A DNA stretch of 64,000 nucleotides. Origin: Isoetes taiwanensis (lineage: Eukaryota; Streptophyta; Lycopodiopsida; Isoetales; Isoetaceae). The notes beneath the pieces are model-generated. The model did no database searches, was not told where the DNA came from, and saw nothing but the letters and a program-made list of their open reading frames with translations. The stretch spans positions 7,734,563 through 7,798,562 of the forward strand of contig JAJEKV010000020.1 in NCBI GenBank assembly GCA_021234155.1, written 5' to 3'. A program made the translations under genes and the position numbers. Below, piece by piece: positions 1 to 12,172 of this stretch (positions within the stretch are counted from its first letter, which is position 1; each line of letters begins with the position of its first letter).

Positions 1-72
1 GTTTTAGGAACTGTCATTTTTACATCCATATGAAACCCCCCTGGAACCCCCTCTTATTGTGCTACATATTCT
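1..72. repeat. Direct repeat copy 1 (partner at 4723)
   Basis: This stretch, around 'gtcattttnacatccatatg' and 'attattgtgctacatat', recurs with a few substitutions at 4723-4797 in the same orientation. The two copies bracket about 4.65 kb. They could be ends of an old element or scattered copies of one repeat family. Neither a coding frame nor an LTR signature (TG..CA plus PBS) is visible here. Confidence 0.6.
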
Positions 73-1072
73 AAATGATGTGCACCCTGGACTACCACAG
101 TCGTCGAATCCATCGATCCTACGACCTAAATCGTATATTGGAGCCTCTTGGCACCTCTCGTTTCGCTTATGGTCATTCATGATTGGGGCACCTATGATTT
201 TAAAGTATGAAATATGACTTTGTCTAAGGTTTTGATGGAATATCGAGCTTCTATATGGCTTTGCCTAAGATTTTAGAATATGAAATATGGGGGCTCGATC
301 TATCAAAATAACGCAATTTTCTAATAAGACTACTTTGAGCAACACAACCAATGAGCTAATGTGATTATTTTTGGGTTGCCTCTAAGGGGGAAAACCCTCG
401 TCCATGTGGGTTTATGACATATTCCAGGTATGTACTGGTATATATATACTTGAAATATGCCATAAACTGCTCCAAACCCCTTATTGGCTATAAATTGGCA
501 GTCAATTATGTTGCTGGTCAGCTAATGTGGAAACTGGATAACGGTGCTTCTTTCTCAAAGGAGGCTATGGCGAATTTGATCCATAAGCCTACGGCAGTGC
601 GATGCGAAAAAGGTGTGAGATGCTGGAGCCTAAGAACTCTAGTCGGAATAATGGTACCATGTTGTGGATGTCTCACCTTAGAAAAATTCCAGCAGGATAC
701 TGAATCTTCTGGTAAGAGAAATGTCTGGAAATGTTATGATAGGAGCACTGAACGGTGGTTGGAGCAGAGACTAGTTTTTGATGTGTTAGTTGACAAATTG
801 AACAGATTAAATTTAAACCATTGGATTTGAAGAATAGCTTTTGATCATGGGTTCTTTGGAAAGGACCCACAGTGCCAAGGAATAGTGTGATCGCAGAAGA
901 TAGCTCTAAAATCTGATAATGTTCATTCTATTGCTACCACGAGGCATTTGTTCCTGAACTCCAGTCGAGGTTTTTGGTTTTTGTGTTCCCAAGAGAATAG
1001 CTTTTGATTATGTATTTCACCTTAAAATCATGCACAAATTTGGGGCCTTTGTTGTGAATCCCCTATTTGCAG
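73..1072. other. Non-coding stretch, nothing recognised
   Basis: I see no recognisable gene. Open frames are short. One plus-strand frame near 530-830 reads without stops for about 100 codons but has no family motif I know. It may be intron or flank of the bzip-like scrap that follows. Confidence 0.4.
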
Positions 1073-1178
1073 GATTGCTCTGTGATTCTTCTAGGGTGCT
1101 TGCATGCAATCCAGGTGAATATGAAAGTTTTTTGAAGCAGAAGCTTGATCTTGCCTGTGCTGCAATCGCCTTTACAAG
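1073..1178 (+). pseudogene. Possible exon scrap of a group C bZIP factor
   Basis: A candidate exon lies between an acceptor 'tttgcag' and a donor 'acaag|gtcaga'. It reads CNPGEYESFLKQKLDLACAA and then IAFTR. From memory of the family this resembles the conserved N-terminal segment of plant group C bZIP factors (CPRF2/OHP1-like), where a 'YxxxLKxKLxLACAAVA' pattern precedes the basic region. No basic region or leucine zipper is seen within the next 2 kb, so the piece looks isolated and is probably a duplicated or decayed fragment. The family call rests on one short motif and could be wrong. Confidence 0.3.
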
Positions 1179-2361
1179 GTCAGAAATTAGACAAGTTCAT
1201 CCATCTTGCTTGGCTATTCCTTTGAAGGTTATGCTACTTGGCACTATGCTTTCAAGATTTGTGGTTTTCTGTCGCGTTTGGAAATTTTCTTCACATGGAT
1301 TTTAATCAAACTTTTTATCTACAATTGCAGCATCATGAACATATTCAACACCTTATTTTAGTACGACCAACAGGATTCTCAGCAGAATCTAATAGATTTT
1401 CCTTTGTGTGGAGTGGTTTTTCTGAATGTTACTGTATACGATATTAAATGCAACTGGATTTAAAACAGGTTTTGCAACATCTGGATATGTTGAAACAAAC
1501 TTTTTATGCTATGATAATTCAGCTAGGTTTCTTTGACCCAGGGCTTTTGTAATCTATAGGATGCAATCTTTTATAGGCCACAATCTGTTGGCTATGTTGG
1601 CTATATTGTGACTTTGGCAATGAGCAGGCATGCATCCATGGAGATCAGTACATTTTCGCATTTAGCATTAAAGATAGATAGTATTTTTACGTCATGCCAC
1701 ATTGGCAGCAATAGCATGTACTGAAAGAGATATTTAGGCATTTGCCGCTGAATTCGTCTCTTAGTGTCCCACAATGCCCAGGTAATTGCTAAGGGAATGA
1801 TACATCCGTTCCTGGGTTACTAACAAACATGTGTTAGGTGCTAGAAACAGGTAAATATTCATTTTCTATGTGTGCTTGCATTGGATGGTGGGCAAGAGCT
1901 TGCACTGATATTGCTGTCTTTCTACTATGAATGTGCAATCACAATGATGCTCATAATAAAGAAATTCAACGAAATATTATGTTCCGCATTTCTTGTGACT
2001 CAAAACATTATGAACTCTTTGTAGTGTTGCCATGCTCGTATTGCAATTTCAAATGCTCAACTAGGTTTGTCGGGGCGTCAATTGAGAATATTTATTTTGG
2101 AATGGATTTGAAGCATTGCCTTGCTGTTTGTCCGATGCTGTGACTTTTTAAAATTGCAGATAAATGCATCATTATTGCAGCTTGCTATTGCTCTTGATAA
2201 CCTTATGTAAAATTGTACTTTCATGTTTGCAAGGGGGGGTGAGCAGAGGATTTTAATTCACATCTCGTTATCTCAGAGATATTCTGGTTGCATTGACGCA
2301 TATAGGTATTTAAATTCGCATTGCACATGCTATTAATACTAAAACCTGTGATGTTTTGCAG
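1179..2361. other. Non-coding stretch, nothing recognised
   Basis: No family motifs, RNA genes or clear repeats seen. Sequence is AT-rich and intron-like. Confidence 0.4.
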
Positions 2362-2476
2362 GCTTTGTCCGATATCAAGATGAGAAAGAAAAAGGAATGC
2401 TTGCATTTGGGGATACCTTTTTAAATGTTGGATCCATTGATGATGAGCTGTATACGAATATCATGTCTACAACCGG
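2362..2476 (+). other. Exon-like open segment of unknown identity
   Basis: A stop-free stretch sits between an acceptor 'gttttgcag' and a donor 'ccgg|gtaatt'. In one frame it reads as ordinary soluble protein, including FVRYQDEKEKGMLAFGDTF and SIDDELYTNI. I do not recognise the family. It lies downstream of the bzip-like scrap on the same strand, but nothing shows that they belong to one gene. Confidence 0.25.
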
Positions 2477-3107
2477 GTAATTTTCATGCTAGGTTTTACA
2501 CAATAGCAAAGTTTATAGGATCATAGATAGAAATCTAAGGCTCAAAAGTCTGCTGCACAGAGCTCTTTTTCATGAATAATGGGATTTCTGAAGCAGCAGG
2601 CTTGCTATTTTTGAGCTTTCACTGTGTTGGAGAAAGGTCAAAGTATTACATTTTCAAAGAACAGACATTCTATTTTTGATCTTTTACCATGTTGGAGAAT
2701 CACCCTGAAAGTCCAGATGCTTCTATTCTTGGCCCAATTGTGCATGCATTGTAGGGCAGAAGGAATTGTATGATCAACAGCTTCTTCATTCAAGGAGAGC
2801 CATTTTGCTTTATTATGCTGATGTGCTTCATCATGGATACATAGTTGTAACATCTCAACAGTCCTCTTTGTTCTTTTTTCTTTTGTTAGCTCCAATAAGC
2901 AGACTTCAAGGAAGTTAGATTAAAGTACGTAATCCTTCTATTTCTAGATGTCTATTGTCAAGTGTTTGGCTGGCAAAATTCTCATCTCTATTGCTGCGTT
3001 TCCTCTGTTTTATCTTTGTTCCTTTGCCACCACCGATATACAACAAAAGCAAACATTGTTTCTCTGTTCCCATTGCCGTCAATATAAGGAGTAGACGCTG
3101 GTAATGC

Positions 3108-3284
3108 GAATTCAACAACTCAGAAAATGGCAGCACATGGACATGTAATTGACGCCTTCCAAATTTAATCTCGACCCTATGCAGGTAACAGCTTAATATG
3201 AATTCAACAACTCAGAAAAATAGGACATGTAATTGACGCCTTCCACATTTAATCTCGACCCTATGCAGGTTACAACTTAATATA
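3108..3284. repeat. Imperfect tandem duplication, about 90 bp x 2
   Basis: Copy 1 (3108-3199) and copy 2 (3200-3284) both begin 'gaattcaacaactcagaaaa' and both contain 'aattgacgccttcca' and 'aatctcgaccctatgcaggt'. The second copy has lost a few bases. No coding role is visible. Confidence 0.85.
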
Positions 3285-3969
3285 ATGCTTTTTTTTGTTA
3301 TTTTCTGCTCAAGACTCGTGTAACTGACATCAGATTAACATGTTGGCTTATTTTTGTTACTTTTTGCTTAGAACTTGTGCAATTGGCACTAAGGGATTGT
3401 CTCTGTACGAAGTTTGGCATCTAATCCTCTCTTTCTGTTGGGGCAGCTATTAAGGTAATTCAAATTGGTGGAGGTTTTAGCCCTGCACCATTTGTCCTAG
3501 ACTTCTCTTGGTAGTGGCTTTTGGTTTACCAGGAATATTTTGCTAGCAAATGGCTACTTGATTGCATGCATTTCAAAGGTTTTGAAAACCATTAGCTTAT
3601 TTTGATGACAGGAAAGGAATGATCCAAGCATAGAGACTTATACAGTATAGAGACTCATCTCGCTTGGTTCATGTATAATAGGTTCTACACCAATTGATGC
3701 CATTGAATTGATTGAAAGTCTAATTGTGTCATGGCTACTTTATGAGGCTGCATTTCTGATAATGAAATTTTGGCCACTGCTAAAAAAGCATAATGTTTTA
3801 TTTCGTTTCTTTATCTCATAGTGACAAATGCCAATTCATCTGGAAACGCCTGCCAGACAGTGCCACTTTTCTATTGTTTATATTGATTGTCATACAACAG
3901 ATACATCATGCTCGTGGCCTTTATTACATTATAGTATGTAGCTTTGCTTTGTAGAAATATATCTAAATA
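3285..3969. other. Non-coding stretch, nothing recognised
   Basis: No gene, RNA or repeat seen; AT-rich sequence. Confidence 0.4.
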
Positions 3970-4164
3970 CTTTTTGAAATGGGAACAAGCATGGATAGAA
4001 AGGGAATAGAACCAGATGCTATTACTTTCATGTGCGTTTTTACAACACGTGGACATTCCAGCTTAGTGTTTAAGGGCAGAAGCTTTTTTGAGGCAATGAG
4101 AGAGGAGTATGGAATTGTTGCAAATGCACACCATTATAGTTGCATGGCCGTGTTTGTAGTATGG
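3970..4164 (+). pseudogene. Isolated PPR protein fragment
   Basis: The frame reads MDRKGIEPDAITFMCVF, then FFEAMREEYGI and NAHHYSCM. This is the typical text of a plant PLS-class pentatricopeptide repeat protein, where a 'GIEPDAITFxxVLxACSHAGLV' repeat is followed by '..YFxxMxxxYGIxPxxxHYxCMVDLLGRAG'. Such proteins bind organellar RNA and guide editing or processing. Only about 1.5 repeats are present. The usual HAGLV has decayed, and the frame stops soon after HYSCM where a longer repeat series would be expected. It is a gene scrap, not a working gene. Confidence 0.65.
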
Positions 4165-4170
4165 GGATAA

Positions 4171-4460
4171 CATGGGGACTTGTGCAAACTTGAATGTAAC
4201 TATTTTGAGGCATTGTAGATAGTCTATTAAGGTTTTGTGAAATAACGTGTAAACATTGTGAAAGGTTTTGGACTTAACATTCCCTAATGTTGTTTCAATG
4301 GAATTTTGTGAAGAATCGTAGATTGTTGACATTCTGTGTAAATTTCCATATTCTTGTTATAAAATATTACATTTGAACCCCCCATATAATCTGTAAAGAC
4401 AAATAATGTTGCCACATATGGAATTAGACCATTGTAAAGTGCAAGACCATTAGCAATTGC
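4171..4460. other. Non-coding stretch
   Basis: Nothing recognised; flank of the PPR scrap. Confidence 0.35.
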
Positions 4461-4518
4461 AAACAAAAGAAACAAAAAACAAAAAAACAAAAAAACAAAA
4501 AAAAAAAAAAAAAAAAAA

Positions 4519-4554
<36 letters not shown>

Positions 4555-4568
4555 AAAAAAAACAAACG
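4461..4568. repeat. A-rich low-complexity tract
   Basis: Runs of A interrupted by single C or G (aaaacaaaaa-type). Apparent proteins here (poly-Lys/Asn on plus, poly-Phe on minus) are artefacts of composition. Confidence 0.9.
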
Positions 4569-4722
4569 CAACCGCCCAGACTAAAAAAGGCCAGACACAC
4601 AAAACAAGAAACAAGAAAACACACTCTGCCGGAGGGCAACCCATCGTGCGCAGCACCTTGTTTTTTTAAATCTATGTTTTTTTTTTATAACAACCCACTC
4701 AATTGTTTTTGAAATATGGTCT

Positions 4723-4797
4723 ATGGTTTCAGGAATTGTCATTTTGACATCCATATGAAATCCCCGTGGAACCTCATATTATTGTGCTACATATGGA
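4723..4797. repeat. Direct repeat copy 2 (partner at 1)
   Basis: Same orientation and order of words as bases 1-72, including 'acatccatatgaaa' and 'attattgtgctacatat'. Confidence 0.6.
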
Positions 4798-6486
4798 AGG
4801 CTCAAGTCACTAAAGACCTGCCCTTAACGTAAAAAGTCATGCCTGGATTTCTCTTATAAAATAGAGCAGAAGGATTTATAATCATTTGAGCTGTCTCTCT
4901 CTGTACGACTAAGATCTCAGGTTACGACATCCATTACTGGTTGATGCATGGAATGACGCCATGTTTGATCCAATAAGAGAAAATAAGCATTCCATTCTAA
5001 TAATTTGAATCATTTGATCTAATAATCACTAGTTTAGTTTTTTTATCGGGCGAGACATAAGTTCGCAATCCCTTGAATTTTGTTAGCCAAATTTCGGGTC
5101 CAACCTAGCAAATAATCTTCAATAACATAACAAGGAGGGTAAGAGATTTCTTCGCCATGGCCATGGTTGCTGAGCGATGGCCAATTTAATGCTTCTCATC
5201 TACAGCAAATGCATGTCCATACATATCAAGCAAAATGAGCCCAGATATTTCTGATCTCGACTGCCACACAAAGTAAACACGAGTTGCAGTTGCAGCATAA
5301 AAGCAAACTGTAAAAGTAAAGACTATCATAGAAAAAAAAAAACAAATTAGCTTGATGAGGGGCTGACAATGAAACAAGCCAGGAAGAAAAGAAGGAGGGA
5401 AGAACGGCAAGATTGCAACATGTTCTATCTCCTCCGTGGGTGGGTGGGGGTTTTTTTTTTTTTTTGGCTTTTCTAATTTCGACGGCCATCGATGGTGAAA
5501 GTTATAGATCCAAAGGCATATCCAACTGCCACATCAGGTTTTAGTGAGGTCGAGGTGCGACGTGGACAGCCTAGAATAGCAAGAAAGGTTGCAGGCTTGG
5601 TTGCATAGGAAAGGGCATTTTTTTTATGTGACAAAGTGCTTGAAGCAGAGGTGCGATTTTGCCAAACATAGATAGATTGCCTATGCCGATATAGACAAAG
5701 AATCATTTTTACTATGCCTTGCCTAGGAGACAGATTATTCTCCAAATGTTGTTGCCTATGACGACATCTACAAGAAACAATTTTTTTTCTTGTCACTTGC
5801 CTAAGACTTCATAGACCATATCATTTTTATTTTTTACCTCTTGCCCATGCTCTTATGTTTCTATGCCTTTATAGAAGTGATAATTTTTTGTTTTATTAAC
5901 TTGTGCACAGGTTGAAGATAGATTCTAAATGGTCACTGATTATCAGAGTTACGATTTCGAAGAAAGCATTCTCCACTCCAACATAACAAGAATGGACTTG
6001 ACAAATATTTTCCAGCAAGTCTTGCAGTTCTTAAAAGCTTACAAACTTGTCAACCATTCTAGAAGTCTCAATGATACTTTCTAGTTCTATGGCAAGTACA
6101 ACTTGCGCCCGTGCCTATGCCTATGTCTGTGCCTTGAGGAAAGGGAGGAAATGTTTTGATAAAGACTCTGTAGCTTTCATTAGATTGAGAATTAGTTATC
6201 TGTATAGAGTATGCCTGATGGGAATCTTGGTGCTAATAGTGCTGATGGTAGTGTCAAGCCAACAAGTTTTGAGGTTCAATTGCCATTCACACGGAATAAA
6301 AATGGTCTTGCAGATTTTACTAAATCATTCCTCTTGATGAGATAGAGAAATGGGAGGAACCAATGGAGCAATTGAACCTATTCTCGTTATTACTGGTATT
6401 ATTGCAGTTGTTGAAAGAAGACGACAAAGAACCTCTTGTTGATAAAGAGGCTCCTCTTGATCTTTGAGTTTCTATCATCTGAGAGG
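4798..6486. other. Non-coding stretch with homopolymer runs
   Basis: No family motif found on either strand. Short A or T runs occur near 5330 and 5453. Open frames around 5226-5800 (minus) are low complexity or unrecognised. Confidence 0.4.
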
Positions 6487-6574
6487 TGATACTTGCACCT
6501 TTTAAAGTGTTGCTTACTTAAGTTGAAAAATGATACTTGCACCTTTTAAAGTGTTGCTTACTTAAGTTGAAAAA
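6487..6574. repeat. Perfect 44-bp tandem duplication
   Basis: Two back-to-back identical units (6487-6530 and 6531-6574), each starting 'tgatacttgcacctttta' and ending 'acttaagttgaaaaa'. Identity suggests a recent slippage event. Confidence 0.9.
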
Positions 6575-6970
6575 TATATCTAATTTTCTTTTTTTTATAT
6601 CTTCTTCCATTGTGTAATTATTTTCTTAATGCACATTGTATTTTATAGTTGTCTTGGAAAAATGCTTGTTTCAAATTGCAACCTATTAGTTTAAACAATT
6701 TTCACAATAAAAACCTTCAAAACAACCAAAATTTCAATTTTTAGAAAAGGTATCTGCAATTGCACTACAGGTCATTAGTGCATTTGCTAGGTCCTATAGT
6801 TAATCAAAATTTATGCTTTATTGTAAGATTTATTTAAACTATTAAAGTGAGGGCTTCTTGTATTACCGGTTGATATGCTACATCTGAAGAGACATATTAT
6901 GCTCAAGGGTGAACCTTGTTCATTTTTAGCACTTGGGCTTCATCTAAAACTTTATATCCAGAGAACATGG

Positions 6971-7005
6971 AATAGAATAGAATAGAATAGAATAGAATAG
7001 AATAG
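6971..7005. repeat. Pentanucleotide microsatellite (AATAG)n
   Basis: Seven uninterrupted AATAG units. Confidence 0.95.
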
Positions 7006-8262
7006 TGGCACCCTTAAAATGGTTGATGGGTTCCACTAATTGAGAATATGGACTTCTTGTCGTCGCACATAACCAAAAGTTTAGAATATGTGATTTGTGC
7101 ACAGATTTATTCTTATAAACTTGCAATATATACACCATGTGCATTCTCTAGCAAAACATGGAAGAACATGGTCTCCTACCTCAGATCTAGACACATCTTC
7201 ATCAATGCTTTCTATAAATATGCAAAAAATGTAAAATGATACATTTTGCAAGTTTTTAAAAGCAAAAGTAACCCGAAGAGAGAGCTTTTGATGAGAGTAC
7301 CCTACAACTTCATGTCCAAGAATATTTCATGTGTCTGCAATTTGAAGATGATTAAAATAGACTGTTGTCTTCTTTGAGTGATGACAAGAAAATATGAGAA
7401 AGAAAAATAAGATAGAGCAGGGCTACCCTTCCCAAACAAATAGGACATCAATGTCGCATAGCCAAATGTGGATTTTTGATCCAGCCTGAGGAGGATCTAC
7501 AAAATTCCATGTTTGTCTTTTCTGATTTAAGAAATAATTTCATTATGCATAAGATAAAACAATGCCAAAAATCCCAGGCTTACCATCCTAGTCATATCAA
7601 TCACTGTATTGTCTTTTCAATATGCTTCATGTCCACAAGGCCTGTCAAATAAAGATACTTATCTCATGATCCCCCAAAAAAAAAAAAAAAAAAAACCACC
7701 CCACCCTAAGTGCCATCTAAAGTATTGATCATGGTAAGATATGTTTTCTTCAACTTGATCCTCAGATGTTCAGTGAAAGATAATCTTGAGGCTGCTAATA
7801 TTTCTCCATATGTAAGGCAAGTAGACTGTGGAAAAGGCAAGCTGATTGTGGATCAACCTTCCAAAGACTTAAATATCTCAATATTTTTGGGGGACAAGGA
7901 ATGGGTTTTCAATTTCAGATCCTTGCAAAGAGAAAGACAAAGCTAGTTTAGACAATTCAGTTCACAAAAAGGCCAGAAGAAAAACTTACCTCATGTTCAA
8001 AATGGCTCTGTTGCAATGGTCATTGCATGCAAGTGGGATCAATTGACTACCATATTTAGGGAAGCCCTTGAAGCAAAGCACGGAATAAGATCGATGAATG
8101 TACATGAGGAAACTCTTCTTTGAAAAGCTATGGATGCATGCAACAACATCCATTGCGTTTTTTGGCGACATTTCCTTTTCCAGAGTGTATTCTTTGTTGG
8201 TGACAATATTTCTTTTTCGGGGGTCTATTCTTTATTGGATTCTATCCCAAACAACCTTACAT
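7006..8262. other. Non-coding stretch with a poly-A run near 7676
   Basis: A 78-codon plus frame at 7710-7946 has a protein-like look but no motif I recognise. Nothing else is seen. Confidence 0.35.
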
Positions 8263-8430
8263 TGAATGTGATACTGGGCAGCCTCGAACTCTGAGATATA
8301 TTATTTGTTCTAGAACTAGTATATTACCACTAGACTAAACAACCAGTGAACACGACTCTGGGCAGCCACACACTCGAGATGTATTATTTGTTCTGAAACT
8401 AAGTATGTTACCACTAAATTAAATACCCAG
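8263..8430 (-). repeat. Tandem pair of tRNA-like / SINE-head units (84 bp each)
   Basis: Two 84-bp units lie head to tail (8263-8346, 8347-8430). On the minus strand unit 1 reads 'ggttgtttagtctagtgg', which matches a tRNA 5' end with an internal A box. About 40 bases on it has 'gagttcgaggc', which fits the B box consensus (GWTCRANNC). Unit 2 keeps the A-box area but its B box is eroded. The spacing suits a tRNA-derived SINE head or tRNA pseudogene (Asp/Glu-like). No clean cloverleaf can be drawn, so I do not call a functional tRNA. Confidence 0.45.
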
Positions 8431-9158
8431 ATGCAAGGAATTAGAGGGATTGTTAGTAGATGCAAGGAATGTAGGTTGCAAACTTATCTAGAAAAGAAGA
8501 GAAGTAGGTTGGTGGGATTGTGTACACATCAACACGGTGGATTGTTACTAGCTTAATGTACCCTATCATTGAATAAATGTATGGAAGGATAGAGGGTGTC
8601 TTTCATAGATGCATATTTGGTAAAGACTAGGTCAAATTCCTTTGATAATCCTAGTCTCTGGTAGAAATTTGGTAATTGGCATTACCTAAATTTATATGTT
8701 TGCTTTGACGGATTTTACTTTACATAAAAATGACAACCCTTTATATCCGAAAAGCATTTGCTGGTAGAGTTAGGTTCCCGATGTGCAGACTAATTGCCGC
8801 ATTGAGCCCACGTTTGCTCACAGAGCAATCTGTATTCGAGTGTATTATTTCGGTTTATTCTATGATACCTGATCTGGGTTCGAAATTTCTTTTTTGATTA
8901 AGTCGCTCATGCCGATGAATGCAGACAAGAGGGCTTTTGTTTGGATCTGTTTTGGCCTAAAAGTATCGCTTTACATTCTTGGGGTTTGATTGCCTGAATT
9001 GGGCTTCCTTTGATGCAACCCAAAAGGACCTGTAAGCAGAATGTACAAATTAGGCTTCAAAGGTACCCTTTACTGCGCGCATGAAATGTTTCCTTTTTTA
9101 CCATGGGGTAAAAATTGGCAAGAAAGACTGTAGGGTTTCTCAGATCTAATACAGAGAT
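8431..9158. other. Upstream region of the 9159 gene
   Basis: No gene seen. It should hold the promoter and 5' UTR of the gene at 9159, but I cannot point to a convincing TATA box. Confidence 0.4.
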
Positions 9159-10293
9159 ATGGCACAGGTTGTGGCAGCAGGTTTAGACAGATTCCGGTGT
9201 TCATACAAGAAGATTACTATTATTCTTTGTGCAGCTAACGTGTTGGTTGTACTCTATGTGCTTCATAATCTTCTCGCACCTCTCTATTTGCGTTCTTCAG
9301 GGATGAGAAATTTTCAACAAGGTCTGGTTTTCGATTTTGCTAATTGTATTACTGTTCTTATTTTATTTTCCAACATCTCTGTTATCTGGTTGTACATGCA
9401 ATTGAGTTGAGTAGTGTTAGTGCAGTGACCAGATATTCAGAGACTGAACTCAGGCGTATACAAGAATCTATTGAAGCAAGGAAAGCAGTGGAACCTCAAG
9501 AATTGATCAAAAGAGTAGGTTTTGACACTTCTGTCCTATATTTGAACATAAAGAGTACCTAATTGCAGGTTGCTCTTCCAGGTTAAGGAAATTCAGCAAG
9601 AAACTGAGGCAGATCTACAAAAAGTAAAAACTGCAGGGAATCACAGGCATAAAGCTGCTGAAGAGCTTGCAAAGCGTCTGAACGAGCTTAAAGAAATTAA
9701 CAGCCAAATGAACCAACAAGGTTTGTATACTGTCTTGCTTATTTGCTGTACTTACCTACTGGCATAGACAAACATGCAGGCATGAATTTTGAGCTTCTTT
9801 AGTGCTTCTAATTTCTTAAACATATCCTTCTTGCCATTGGCTCCCCCTGATCAACCAATTTTATGCATTAAACCATTGGAAGCCACACTGAAAAGCTAAT
9901 ATCAGGATGTTTTGGCAACTTATTTACTTCTTTAGTAGACGGTAAATAGCATCTGCATTCTATGAAAGGACAAAGTGTTTTACCAAAAGGCAGAAAATAA
10001 AGTCTTTTCTTCCATTTAACTAGGTTCTCAATGTCAATCTGAAATTGTTAACAAGGATTATTTTTTTTAAAGATTCACCATAGCTATTGTTGATTACTTT
10101 AGGCCTGAAGTATTTCTTTAGCTGCTCCATTCTTGCTCTCATGAATTTTTTGATAATCTCATTAGCTATAATGTCTTTAATTGGAGTCAAGACACTTAAA
10201 GATAATCTCTTTTCAGCCTTGGAAGAATGGAGAAGAAAGAAGATGGAAGATGCAAGAAAACGTGAAGCAACAAAAGCTTTATCACATGATTGA
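9159..10293 (+). CDS. Small membrane-anchored coiled-coil protein, 4 exons, 155 aa
   Basis: Exons are 9159-9321, 9426-9514, 9582-9720 and 10217-10293. All have GT-AG borders and the phases agree (163+89+139+77 = 468 nt). Split codons join to V at exon 1/2 and A at exon 3/4. Residues about 18-45 form one hydrophobic segment (IILCAANVLVVLYVLHNLL), a likely membrane anchor. Then comes RYSETELRRIQESIEARKA and PQELIKRVKEI, a charged helix with coiled-coil character, and a C-terminal LEEWRRKKMEDARKRE. I recall short uncharacterised plant 'transmembrane proteins' with the same order: an anchor, then Y[ST]E.E[LI]R..E.S...R.A.EP.ELI..V, and EEWR..K near the end. The function is unknown. This is the only host gene in the window that looks intact. 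Confidence 0.8.
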
Positions 10294-11701
10294 TAACAGT
10301 GTGTTAGGTTATATCTTTCTCAATGTTGGAGTAAGACAGCCAAGCCATTGATGCAGCATGTTCTTTTTTTTATCACCTCACGATGTCATTTATGATGTCA
10401 GTGTGTCATTGAAGCTGTTGCTGTGAGGTGATTCAGTGTGGTGACAAGAAGCAGATTTTGCATTGTGATCATAGAAAATTGCTTTTTGAAATTGGGGACT
10501 TCATTACAATCCCTTTTAGGAAAATGTTTTGTAATTGACTGGAGTAATTTTATAAAAATGAAATTGTATATTTTATTTGATTCAATAGTATTTTTGCACC
10601 TGGTGTAAAATATTGCAGACACAGAAATGGTGTTTTGGTTGTTGTAACAGCAAATTAAGTGGCAGCCAGAACATATTCGGTCCTTGTATGGAGTATCTTT
10701 GTCCCGGCCAACTATGTTGGGAAACAAATATCACTTGGCACTGCCTCGGTCGGCATGATACATGTTCCTTAAATATTAAATGTCACCCCATGATTTCTTA
10801 ATCGTATGGAAGAAGTATTTAAAATTTCAACAATATTTCACGACCACTGTCCGGGCGTGCATGGACGTTGTAAGTGAGTTAGTCTATGGCAAACTTGCGA
10901 GAAGTTTTATTACATAGTGAATTGAGTCAAAGCAAATGAAGGAAAAAGGCGTGTATTTAACATCTAATATCATTCCACAACCATGGGCATATTAAGATGA
11001 ACCTAAGATTTTGGTTTTTTTTTTTTTGGATTTTGGTTTGATTTAAAGTTCTAGAAGTCAAGAATCTCACATCAAGAAGTTTTAAATTTCTTGTAGAAAA
11101 GAAGCATTTCTTTACGTCCATCCAACATCGTTTCATAACAAGGCCATGCTATTAACATCAACCTAAGAATTTGTTTTATTTTTCATCACGATAGGTACCA
11201 CGAATTAAAATTCTAGAAATCTAGAATCTCAAGTTTTGGATCTCTTACAAAGAAGGGAAAGAAAAGGAAATGAAGGGAGGAAGAATGTATTTAATGCCCA
11301 ACAAGATTTTCACAACCATGGATCATGCATTAAGATGAACCTATGATTTTGTTTTCGAAGAATGCCAATTCATTCACAAGTCACACAAGTGGTATATTTG
11401 CTTAATGACTATGAAATAAGAGGTTATTCTGCTTAAACTTTAAGCTTGTACCTGAGTAACTAGCAATAAAGTCATGCATCAATTGTGTTTCCATTAACTT
11501 CCTGCATGACAATCCAAGTTGTGATGTTGTCATGGTCACTTATATGTGTCGTATTCATGCTTGCATTTTCATATACTACAGTAGTATCGTCCAACTATCT
11601 TTGTTCATTTGCCCTATCTATGAATGTATGCAGATTATCATAATGCCTGAGGCATAATCTCGAAGGAACACCACCACCATTTTGATAATTGGATGAAAAT
11701 C
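10294..11701. other. 3' flank and non-coding stretch
   Basis: Contains the 3' UTR of the preceding gene and AT-rich intergenic sequence. No other gene or RNA recognised. Confidence 0.4.
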
Positions 11702-11919
11702 TCTTAGATATAGAACAATGGAGAAATATTGGATAATGATGAATATGAGCCAAACGTGGCTTGTACACAGATATGGGTAAGTACCTACAAAAGGACATGT
11801 CTCTATACTAGAGGACATGTCTCTTCACATGACTAGGATTGCCACCTAGGCGTGGTCACATGGCACTTGCCATATCATCAATCCTTGATCTATATGATCA
11901 CTAATATTATATTCTAACA
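11702..11919 (-). repeat. 3' LTR of the small element
   Basis: Matches 13879-14082 over its length apart from a few substitutions and a short segment (catatcatcaatc) missing from the other copy. The minus-strand start is TGTTAGAATATAATATTAG. Confidence 0.9.
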
Positions 11920-11928
11920 CTCCCCCTT
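11920..11928 (-). promoter_or_regulatory. Polypurine tract of the small element
   Basis: Minus strand reads aagggggag directly before the 3' LTR start TGTTAG, the expected plus-strand priming site. Confidence 0.75.
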
Positions 11929-12172
11929 GATCAATAGATCAAGAAGGATTGAACTCTCCTTTGGCAAATCTCCCCCTTAATGGAGAGAATTCAAATGCCC
12001 TTCGAATTTGAGAATTCAAACTCTAAACTCTAGCTTACTAGATCATAATGCTACGAGGATGCCTAGATCATATAAGTTAGGCCTTCTCCCCCTTGATCTA
12101 TAGCATCCGAGAAATGCTAAGATCTTACAATGGGATCCTCAATATTATGACTGCTATCTCAGATTCTAGACA

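Noticed and set aside
4284..4669. Poly-Phe and poly-Lys open frames
   Set aside because: Products of the A-rich tract; no start context or flanking protein-like sequence.
5226..5796. Minus-strand open frames of 74-107 codons
   Set aside because: Overlap homopolymer runs, no family motif, and no supporting splice or start signals.
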